A stretch of 14,232 nt of DNA from Akkermansiaceae bacterium UBA5020. GTDB taxonomy: Bacteria > Verrucomicrobiota > Verrucomicrobiia > Verrucomicrobiales > DEV007. The notes beneath the pieces are model-generated. The model was not told the origin of the DNA. It made no database searches and was given only the letters and a program-made list of their open reading frames with translations. The stretch covers positions 1 through 14,232 of the forward strand of contig DGXY01000110.1 in the NCBI GenBank assembly GCA_002396885.1. Direction: 5' to 3'. The position numbers and the translations under genes are program-made. Each line of letters opens with the position of its first letter. The first letter of the stretch is position 1. Shown piece after piece: positions 6,852 through 12,634 of this stretch.

Positions 6852-7682
6852 TCATTCCCCACGCTCCGTCAACTTCACCCGGTCCCAGGCCGCGTCCATC
6901 TCAGTGAGGGAGACCTCCCCGAGGCGCTTGCCTTCGCCGCGCAATTCATCTTCGACCGCACGGAGGCGACGCACGAATTTCAGGTTCGCCGCATGAAGAA
7001 GGACCTCGGCCTCGTGCCCGGCCTTGCGGGCGAGATTGACCACAGCGAAAAGCAGGTCGCCGATCTCCGCGGCTACGGCCTCGTCTTGCCCGTCCGCGAT
7101 CGCCGCCGCGACTTCCTCCACTTCTTCGCGGACTTTTCCGAGGACCGGAGCCAGATCGGGCCAGTCGAAACCCACCGTCGCCGCCTTGCGCTGGAGTTTC
7201 GCCGCCGCGAGCAGGGCGGGTTGACCTTCGTTACCCTTTTTGAGGAGGTAACCCTCTTGAGTCGCCGACCCGGCCGGGTCTGATGCGGCCCTTTCGCCTG
7301 CCTTGATCGCATCCCATTGAATGAGAACCGCTTCCGGCGTCTCAGCCGAGGCTTCGCCGAAGACGTGGGGATGGCGGCGGACGAGTTTTTCACAGATCGC
7401 GGCGGCGACATCCTCGATGTCGAAACGCCCCGTCTCCGAGGCGATCTCGGCATGGAAGAATGGCTGCAAGAGGAGGTCGCCGAGTTCATCGACCAGCTCG
7501 TCGCGATCCCCGCCACGGATCGCCGCGGCCACCTCGTAGGCTTCCTCGAGGAGATGACGGACGAGGCTTTCGTGGGTCTGCTCGGCATCCCACGGACAAC
7601 CGCCCGGGGCGCGGAGGAGATGCATGATGCGGCGGAGACGCTCGAGCGAAGGCAGGTCGGGCGAAGGAATCTCGTGTGGCAT
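6852..7682 (-). CDS. mazG: Nucleoside triphosphate pyrophosphohydrolase MazG
   Basis: MazG hydrolyses canonical and damaged nucleoside triphosphates to monophosphate and pyrophosphate, cleaning the nucleotide pool in the cytoplasm. Numbered from the ATG at 7682, the protein has 276 residues and two tandem MazG helical domains. The first carries GGCPWDAEQT (27-36), the acidic EEAYE (46-50) and DELGD (65-69), and KLVRRHPHVFG (99-109). The second carries EEVEEV (186-191) and EIGD (206-209). These EExxE/ExxD clusters bind magnesium. The length fits E. coli-type two-domain MazG. The frame stays open to a TTG at 7703, which would add seven residues. I prefer the ATG because neither start has a Shine-Dalgarno sequence and the family begins shortly before the LERLRRIM helix. 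It is transcribed divergently from rsmE. Confidence 0.95.
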   Translation of the reverse strand: MPHEIPSPDLPSLERLRRIMHLLRAPGGCPWDAEQTHESLVRHLLEEAYEVAAAIRGGDRDELVDELGDLLLQPFFHAEIASETGRFDIEDVAAAICEKLVRRHPHVFGEASAETPEAVLIQWDAIKAGERAASDPAGSATQEGYLLKKGNEGQPALLAAAKLQRKAATVGFDWPDLAPVLGKVREEVEEVAAAIADGQDEAVAAEIGDLLFAVVNLARKAGHEAEVLLHAANLKFVRRLRAVEDELRGEGKRLGEVSLTEMDAAWDRVKLTERGE

Positions 7683-7696
7683 GGGCGGGCGGAGGG

Positions 7697-7725
7697 TGGA
7701 CAAGAAGAACGGCTGGCGTTAACTA
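7697..7725 (+). promoter_or_regulatory. Weak candidate promoter of rsmE
   Basis: TGGACA (7697-7702) and TAACTA (7720-7725), spaced by 17 bp, are the best sigma-70-like pair in the short divergent spacer upstream of rsmE. The -35 box matches the consensus at five of six positions and the -10 box is poor. The -35 box lies inside or next to the mazG start region, so the two genes may compete for this spacer. Confidence 0.25.
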
Positions 7726-7740
7726 AACCCGTCCGTTCCC

Positions 7741-8487
7741 ATGGCCAAGCACCGATTTTATCTCCCGGCAGAACGCTGGAATCCCGAGTCCCTCGTCCTC
7801 GAGGGCGAAGAAGCGCACCACTGCCTCGATGTGATGCGCTGCCGCGAGGGAGACTGCGTCGTCGTCTTCAACGGGGCCGGCACCGAGGCCGAAGCCGAGA
7901 TCACCGCGACCTCGCGGGGATCGGTCACCCTTTCCGCCCGAATCGTCGTCACCACGCCGCGCCCGTCCGCCGCCATCACCCTCGGCCAGGCCGTGCCGAA
8001 GGGGAAAAATATGGACCTCATCATCCAAAAGGCGACCGAACTCGGCGCCTCGCGGCTCGTTCCGCTGCTCTCCGAGCGCACCGTCGTCCAACTCGATGGA
8101 GAAGACCTCGAGAAAAAGCGCCAGAAATGGCAGCGCCTCGCGATCGAGGCCTGCAAACAATGCGGGCAGAACTGGGTGCCCGAAGTCGCCGTCCCGGCGA
8201 AGGTCGAGACCTTCGTCCGGCGGGTGGAAGACCCGCTCCGCCTCATCGCAGCGATCGGACCGGGCTCGCGCCCACTCAAGACCCTCCTCGCCGTACGGAT
8301 CCATGCGGGCGAGCCCCGTCCCACCGCCGCGACGGTGATGATCGGCCCCGAGGGCGACTTCACCCCGGCCGAGATCTCCACCGCCCTTTCCCACGGATTC
8401 CTGCCGCTTTCCCTCGGCCCCATCATCCTCCGCAGCGAGACCGCCGCGATCTACGCCCTGAGCATTACCGGACACGAGTTGATGTGA
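7741..8487 (+). CDS. rsmE: 16S rRNA (uracil1498-N3)-methyltransferase RsmE
   Basis: RsmE is a SPOUT-fold enzyme that methylates N3 of U1498 in 16S rRNA using S-adenosylmethionine, within the assembled 30S subunit. The 248-residue protein has the family length. An N-terminal PUA-like RNA-binding domain (about 1-70) includes HHCLDVMRCREGD (26-38). The SPOUT domain carries PKGKNMDLIIQKATELGA (86-103), EACKQCGQ (136-143), IGPEGDF (201-207) and the knot segment LGPIILRSETA (225-235). The family usually has IGPEGG; here the second glycine is Asp206, which I take as a tolerated variant. The ATG has no Shine-Dalgarno sequence. It diverges from mazG and is followed 31 nt later by a hydrolase gene, probably on the same transcript. 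Confidence 0.96.
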   Translation: MAKHRFYLPAERWNPESLVLEGEEAHHCLDVMRCREGDCVVVFNGAGTEAEAEITATSRGSVTLSARIVVTTPRPSAAITLGQAVPKGKNMDLIIQKATELGASRLVPLLSERTVVQLDGEDLEKKRQKWQRLAIEACKQCGQNWVPEVAVPAKVETFVRRVEDPLRLIAAIGPGSRPLKTLLAVRIHAGEPRPTAATVMIGPEGDFTPAEISTALSHGFLPLSLGPIILRSETAAIYALSITGHELM

Positions 8488-8518
8488 AAGGCGCCGGAAC
8501 CGGCCCCGTATTGGCTCC

Positions 8519-9514
8519 ATGTTTTCACGCCTTCGCCGCTCCCTGATGATCATCGCCCTGCTCGTTCTCTTGGCGGGGCTCGCTTTTGTCTGGATCAGTT
8601 CCTCTTTCCTCCTCACCCCGAACCGGCAGGCACTCGAGCCTCGCCACCAGTCCATGCTCGCGCAGCCCGCTGAATATGGACTCAACCTCGAGCCCTTCCG
8701 GGTGAGGACCGACGACGGGATCGGGCTCGCCGCCGTCCTCGTGACCCGGGCCGCCGCTCCCGGCAAGGCCGAAAAATCACGGCGCATGGCCTCACTCCTC
8801 GGAGTCTCTTTTGACGGACCTGCCAAGACACCACGCGGCACCGCCTTCCTCCTCCATGGACGCAGCGGCAAAAAAGAGGACATGCTCGCTGTGGCCGAGC
8901 GTTTTGTCGCCGCCGATTACCGCTGCCTCGTCTACGACGCCCGTTGCCACGGCGAAAGCGACGGGGAAAACTGCACCTTCGGTCACGCCGAAAAGGGCGA
9001 TTTCCGCGCCGTTCTTGACCAGACCCGTAGCCTCCTCGGGAATCGAGGGGAAGCGCCGGGCCAACTCTGCGCTGTCGGTATTTCTCTCGGGGCTTCCGTC
9101 CTCCTCCAGTCCCTGCCCGACGAGCCGCGCCTCGCCGCCGTCGTCGCCGTCGCACCCTTCGCGACCCTCCCTGAGGTCGTGAATCACTCGGCCCGCCGCA
9201 ACATCTACCGACATATCCCCCTCTGGCTCATCGCCGGGACGATGCGGGCGGGAGGGATCCGCGCCGGCTTCGATCCTTTCTGCATCTCTCCGCTGCACGG
9301 CGTCGAGCAATCGACCCACCCGATCTTTTTCATCCATGGTGAGCTCGACGAAGTCATCCCCGTCGAGCACACCCGGCGCCTCCACGCTGCCGCGGCCGGG
9401 CCGAAGAAGCTCCGCCTCATCCCGGACGGCACCCATGGCAATGTCCTCGCCAAGGGCGGCGACGACCTCTACCGGGAGATGATCGAGTTTTGCCTCGCCG
9501 CGTCCGTGGATTGA
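8519..9514 (+). CDS. Membrane-anchored alpha/beta hydrolase
   Basis: This is a serine hydrolase of the alpha/beta fold with unknown substrate. The 331-residue protein begins with a basic MFSRLRR and one hydrophobic segment (about 9-31), so it is probably anchored in the inner membrane with the catalytic domain outside the cytoplasm. The fold then shows the oxyanion motif LLHGRSG (111-117), a nucleophile elbow GISLGA with Ser189, the acid Asp277 in HGELDEVIP, and the catalytic His306 in DGTHGNV. The triad is therefore complete. An insertion of about 30 residues (77-106) lies before the central sheet. The ATG has no Shine-Dalgarno sequence. It follows rsmE by 31 nt, and a likely promoter for the next operon starts shortly after it. 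Family members include esterases, peptidases and thioesterases, and nothing here selects one of these. Confidence 0.9.
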   Translation: MFSRLRRSLMIIALLVLLAGLAFVWISSSFLLTPNRQALEPRHQSMLAQPAEYGLNLEPFRVRTDDGIGLAAVLVTRAAAPGKAEKSRRMASLLGVSFDGPAKTPRGTAFLLHGRSGKKEDMLAVAERFVAADYRCLVYDARCHGESDGENCTFGHAEKGDFRAVLDQTRSLLGNRGEAPGQLCAVGISLGASVLLQSLPDEPRLAAVVAVAPFATLPEVVNHSARRNIYRHIPLWLIAGTMRAGGIRAGFDPFCISPLHGVEQSTHPIFFIHGELDEVIPVEHTRRLHAAAAGPKKLRLIPDGTHGNVLAKGGDDLYREMIEFCLAASVD

Positions 9515-9539
9515 GTCACGAGCCCGTCTCAGCCACGCC

Positions 9540-9567
9540 TTGACGCTCCTTGTCCAAAGGCTAGAGT
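9540..9567 (+). promoter_or_regulatory. Candidate sigma-70 promoter of the oxidoreductase operon
   Basis: TTGACG (9540-9545) and TAGAGT (9562-9567), 16 bp apart, match the consensus at five and four of six positions. They sit in the only sizeable gap (98 bp) on this strand, so the operon start is well placed. Transcription would begin near 9574 and leave a leader of about 40 nt before the ATG at 9613. Confidence 0.45.
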
Positions 9568-9612
9568 CGCCCTCTCGCCTCATAGCGCCTTTTCACCACC
9601 CACTCACACGCC

Positions 9613-10659
9613 ATGAAATTCGGAATCATCGGAGCCGGCATGATCGCCAACTTCCACGCCAAGGCCATCCATGCGATGGAGGGCGGCGAACTGCATTCTT
9701 TTTTCGGCCGCCGCGCCGACGCGGTCGAGGCCCTCGTCGCCGAGCATGGAGGAAAGGGCTACACCGATCTCGATGCCTTCCTCTCCGACCCCGAGCTGGA
9801 GATCGTGACAATCGCCACCCCGAGCGGCGCGCACCTCGAGCCCGCCCTCGCCGCCGCGAAAGCCGGCAAACACGTCATTTGTGAAAAACCCCTCGAGGTC
9901 ACCCCCGAGCGCATCGATCAGATGATCGCCGCCTGCGACGAGGCCGGAGTGACCCTTTCAGGGATCTTCAACCGCCGTTTCAATCCGGCGATGGCCCATT
10001 TCAAGGAAGCGATCGATGCCGGTCGTTTCGGACGTCTCACCCTCTGCGACGCCTATGTGAAATGGTGGCGCACCCAGGCCTATTACGATTCTGGCGCCTG
10101 GCGCGGCACTTGGGCGCTCGACGGCGGCGGAGCGCTGATGAACCAATCCATCCACCTCGTCGACCAGCTCCTCTACCTCGCCGGTGACGTCGTCTCCGTC
10201 TCCGGCTCCACCGCCTGCCTCGCCCACGGCGGCATCGAGGTCGAGGACACCGCCGTCGCCATCCTCGAATTCGCAAGCGGCGCCCGCGGCGTCATCCAGG
10301 GCTCGACCGCCTGCTGGTCGTCGACCGGTCACCCCGCCGAGGTGCAGATCTGCGGCGACCAAGGCTCTGCCTTCCTCGCCGATGAGAAATTCCGTGTCTG
10401 GGACTTCGCCGAGCCGGCCGCGCATGACGAGATCGTCCGTGCCGAGCTGATGCAAGGCAGCGTGGGGAAAGGTCTCGGCGCGAACGATCCCAAGGCCATC
10501 AATTTCGAAAGCCACATGCGGAATTTCGAGGATGTCGTCACCGCCATCCGCGAAGGCCGCTCCCCCAGCGTCGATGGACGCGAGGCCCGCCGCGCTGTCG
10601 CCCTTATCTGCGCGATCTACGAAAGCGCCCGCAACAACGGCGCGAAGGTGACGCTCTGA
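9613..10659 (+). CDS. Gfo/Idh/MocA family NAD(P)-dependent oxidoreductase
   Basis: This family oxidises or reduces hydroxyl/keto groups of sugars, inositols or sugar nucleotides. In the 348-residue protein the N-terminal Rossmann domain carries the dinucleotide motif GIIGAGMIA (4-12), TPSGAH (69-74) and the family motif CEKPLE (90-95) with catalytic Lys92. The C-terminal alpha/beta domain holds WRGTWALDGGGALMNQSIH (163-181), whose His181 is the usual second catalytic residue. The start is ATG with no Shine-Dalgarno sequence. It is the first gene of a three-gene unit with the propeller protein (21 nt downstream) and an SDR epimerase. This suggests a nucleotide-sugar or glycan substrate, although the true substrate cannot be read from sequence. 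The family call is secure and the substrate is not. Confidence 0.93.
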   Translation: MKFGIIGAGMIANFHAKAIHAMEGGELHSFFGRRADAVEALVAEHGGKGYTDLDAFLSDPELEIVTIATPSGAHLEPALAAAKAGKHVICEKPLEVTPERIDQMIAACDEAGVTLSGIFNRRFNPAMAHFKEAIDAGRFGRLTLCDAYVKWWRTQAYYDSGAWRGTWALDGGGALMNQSIHLVDQLLYLAGDVVSVSGSTACLAHGGIEVEDTAVAILEFASGARGVIQGSTACWSSTGHPAEVQICGDQGSAFLADEKFRVWDFAEPAAHDEIVRAELMQGSVGKGLGANDPKAINFESHMRNFEDVVTAIREGRSPSVDGREARRAVALICAIYESARNNGAKVTL

Positions 10660-10680
10660 TTTCCGCCCTTCCGCCGCGTC

Positions 10681-11538
10681 ATGTCGCAATTGCTCCTCGC
10701 CACCGAAGGCGGCCAGGTCGTCGCCTTCGACACGGCGACCCGGGAGCATCGCTGCGTCTACCAAAGCTCCGACAACGAGGCGATGATGGGGATCGAGGCC
10801 GTCGGCCCGCACCTCTACGTCGCCAGCCTCAGCCGCGTCTACCAGCTGAGGCTCGACGACTTTTCCAAGGTCGCACAGACCCGCCTCTACGATCCGACAC
10901 CCGATTTCCATCAAATGTCCTTCGTCGACGGGTTTCTCTACCTGACGGCAACGAAGGACAACCAGATCTGGCTCTTTGAGCCGGACCTGCGCCTCGCTCG
11001 GATCCATCAGGTGACGCCACCCGACCCGCGGCGAAAGGTCGAATACAAGAAGAACTACAATCACCTCAACCACATCGTGCGGGAAGGTGACCGCTTCTTC
11101 GTCTCGCTGAACTGGCTCACCACCACCCAATATGCGAACAGCGGCGTCCTCGTGACCGACGCCGACCTCGAGGAAATCGAACGCTTCGAGTTCGGCTGGG
11201 AGATCCACGATTTCCAGTTCCTCGACGGCAAAAAGATCGCCATCTGCGCGACCTCGAGCAAGGGCAAGCGGGTGAAGCACCCCTATCGGTCGGGGCTCAT
11301 GGTCGAGGGCGAACTCGTCTTCGAGCACGACGCCGAGGAAGCCTTCTGCAAGGGCATCGCCCACGACGACGATCACATTTACCTCTGCGGCGGACGGAAG
11401 ATGGAGCGCCGCCATCGCAAGAACTCCAGCTCGATCCTCTACGTGCTGCGACGGAGCGATTATTCGCTTGTCGAGACCCTTGAGAGCGCCGACATCAAAG
11501 CCATCAAGGGTGCCATCCGGCTTCCCGACTCCCCCTGA
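10681..11538 (+). CDS. Unrecognised protein, probable beta-propeller
   Basis: I do not recognise a named family. The 285-residue protein has no signal peptide or membrane segment and is probably cytoplasmic. A recurring unit is a residue at an inner-strand position, then a hydrophobic stretch, a Gly/Asp turn and a strand. It occurs at about residues 36 (MGIEAVGPHLYV), 77 (HQMSFVDGFLYL), 128 (HLNHIVREGDRFFV), 176 (HDFQFLDGKKIAI) and 224 (KGIAHDDDHIYL), spaced 41-51 residues. The C-terminal KGAIRLP (276-282) could pair with the N-terminal QLLLATE and close a sixth blade. Histidines occupy the unit-start position in the three central units, suggesting a ligand or metal site along the axis. It lies between a sugar-type oxidoreductase and an epimerase, and its stop overlaps the next ATG (TGATG), so co-translation is likely. 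A role in recognising or processing the same glycan is inference. Confidence 0.8.
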   Translation: MSQLLLATEGGQVVAFDTATREHRCVYQSSDNEAMMGIEAVGPHLYVASLSRVYQLRLDDFSKVAQTRLYDPTPDFHQMSFVDGFLYLTATKDNQIWLFEPDLRLARIHQVTPPDPRRKVEYKKNYNHLNHIVREGDRFFVSLNWLTTTQYANSGVLVTDADLEEIERFEFGWEIHDFQFLDGKKIAICATSSKGKRVKHPYRSGLMVEGELVFEHDAEEAFCKGIAHDDDHIYLCGGRKMERRHRKNSSSILYVLRRSDYSLVETLESADIKAIKGAIRLPDSP

Positions 11539-12527
11539 TGAAAACCGTCCTCGTCACCGGCACTGCCGGCTTCATCGCTTCGCGCGTCTCGAAACTCCTT
11601 CTCGACCAAGGCGTCGAGGTCGTCGGTCTCGATAATCTGAACGACGCTTACGACATCCGCATGAAGCGCCACCGTCTCGCGTCCCTCGAGGGGCGCGAGG
11701 GGTTCACCTTTGTCGAGGCCGACATTGAGAATCTCTACGAGCTCGAGCCCGTTTTTTCCGCGAACCGTTTCGATGCCATCTTCAATCTCGCCGCCCGCGC
11801 CGGGGTCCGCTACAGCATCGAGGATCCGCACGTCTACCTGCGCTCGAACGCGCAGGGCGCCCTGAACCTCATGGAGTTGATGCACCGGCATGGCTGCGGC
11901 AAGCTCGTCCTCGCCTCGACCTCCTCCCTCTACGCCGGCCAGCCCATGCCCTTCCGCGAGGACCTGCCCGTCGAAAAGCCGCTCTCCCCCTACGCCGCTT
12001 CGAAGAAAGCCGCCGAAGTGCTCTCCTACACCTACCACCATCTCTACGGCATCGACGTTTCGATCCTGCGCTATTTCACCGTCTACGGGCCGGCGGGACG
12101 GCCCGACATGGCCCCCTTCCGCTTCATCAAGTGGATCCACGAAGGGACCCCCATCACCGTCTTTGGCGACGGCTCGCAGACGCGCGACTTCACCTACGTC
12201 GATGACATCGCGCGCGGCACCCTCCTCGCCGGCAAACCAATGGGTGAAGGCGGCAAAGCCGGTCACGAGGTCATCAATCTAGGCGGAGGCAAGACCCCGA
12301 TCTCCCTACTCGATTTCATCGGCAAGATCGAAGACCGCCTCGGCAAAAAAGCCGAGATCGTCTGGCAACCCATGAGCGCCTCCGAGATGCAGGACACCGC
12401 CGCCGACATCGCCAAGGCCAAGACCATGCTCGGCTGGGAACCCGAGATCGATCTCGATAAAGGCATCGATGCCACGGTGGCGTGGTATCTGGAGAATCAG
12501 GACTGGGCGGGTGGAGTGAAGTTGTAG
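11538..12527 (+). CDS. NAD-dependent epimerase/dehydratase, UDP-glucuronate 4-epimerase-like
   Basis: This is an extended short-chain dehydrogenase that most resembles UDP-glucuronate 4-epimerases and related UDP-hexose epimerases. It should interconvert nucleotide sugars through a 4-keto intermediate with bound NAD. Visible in its 329 residues are the Rossmann motif GTAGFIA (8-14), the substrate-clamp segment LDNLNDAYD (31-39) typical of glucuronate epimerases, NLAARAGVRYS (83-93), STSSLY (127-132) and the catalytic YAASK with Tyr152 and Lys156. RYFTVYGPAGRPDMA (178-192) and FGDGSQTRDFTYVDD (209-223) follow. The third glycine of GxxGxxG is Ala14, a mild deviation. The ATG overlaps the previous stop by one base. 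It ends the operon and faces the sulfatase gene. The exact sugar is uncertain: UDP-glucuronate, UDP-GlcNAc and dTDP-glucose relatives share these motifs. Confidence 0.9.
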   Translation: MKTVLVTGTAGFIASRVSKLLLDQGVEVVGLDNLNDAYDIRMKRHRLASLEGREGFTFVEADIENLYELEPVFSANRFDAIFNLAARAGVRYSIEDPHVYLRSNAQGALNLMELMHRHGCGKLVLASTSSLYAGQPMPFREDLPVEKPLSPYAASKKAAEVLSYTYHHLYGIDVSILRYFTVYGPAGRPDMAPFRFIKWIHEGTPITVFGDGSQTRDFTYVDDIARGTLLAGKPMGEGGKAGHEVINLGGGKTPISLLDFIGKIEDRLGKKAEIVWQPMSASEMQDTAADIAKAKTMLGWEPEIDLDKGIDATVAWYLENQDWAGGVKL

Positions 12528-12554
12528 GCGACAGGGAAGCGCCGCAGTGATTTC

Positions 12555-12629
12555 CAGCAGCCTCATCCGAAGGAAACCTCTAGGTCTCCCGAGCGTCGTA
12601 GCGCGGCGATCGACGCTTGGAGGTTGCTG
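12555..12629. terminator. Extensively folded spacer between convergent genes, possible bidirectional terminator or palindromic repeat
   Basis: The core is a hairpin whose arms CCGAGCGTCG (12589-12598) and CGACGCTTGG (12611-12620) pair over 10 bp with one G-U and a 12-nt loop. It can be extended to 12586-12622 with one bulged C. Outside it, CAGCAGCCTC (12555-12564) pairs with GAGGTTGCTG (12620-12629) over 10 bp with one G-U. A small hairpin (12572-12588) fits between, giving a three-way-junction-like shape. It begins 27 nt after the epimerase stop and 5 nt beyond the sulfatase stop. No U-run follows on either strand, so a canonical intrinsic terminator is not shown. A mobile palindromic repeat is an alternative. 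Confidence 0.35.
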
Positions 12630-12634
12630 TCAGC

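Noticed and set aside
7683..7703. A TTG start for mazG at 7703
   Set aside because: It would add seven residues that the family does not need and has no ribosome site. The ATG at 7682 is the simpler choice, though TTG cannot be excluded.
8488..8518. A terminator between rsmE and the hydrolase gene (GCCG-GAAC-CGGC)
   Set aside because: The stem is only 4 bp with no U-run, and the 31-nt gap favours co-transcription.
7317..8883. Long plus-strand and minus-strand frames over mazG, rsmE and the hydrolase gene (for example 7317-8546 and 7723-8883)
   Set aside because: They are shadows: the opposite or alternative frames encode full MazG, RsmE and hydrolase with all family motifs.
9958..11415. A 485-codon minus-strand open frame antisense to the oxidoreductase and propeller genes
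   Set aside because: It spans two real genes and a gap, and its acidic, low-complexity translation is the complement of GC-biased codons.
12555..12629. An integron attC site
   Set aside because: The imperfect palindrome prompted the idea, but the RYYYAAC and GTTRRRY core sites are not present at the ends, and no integrase or cassette array is nearby.
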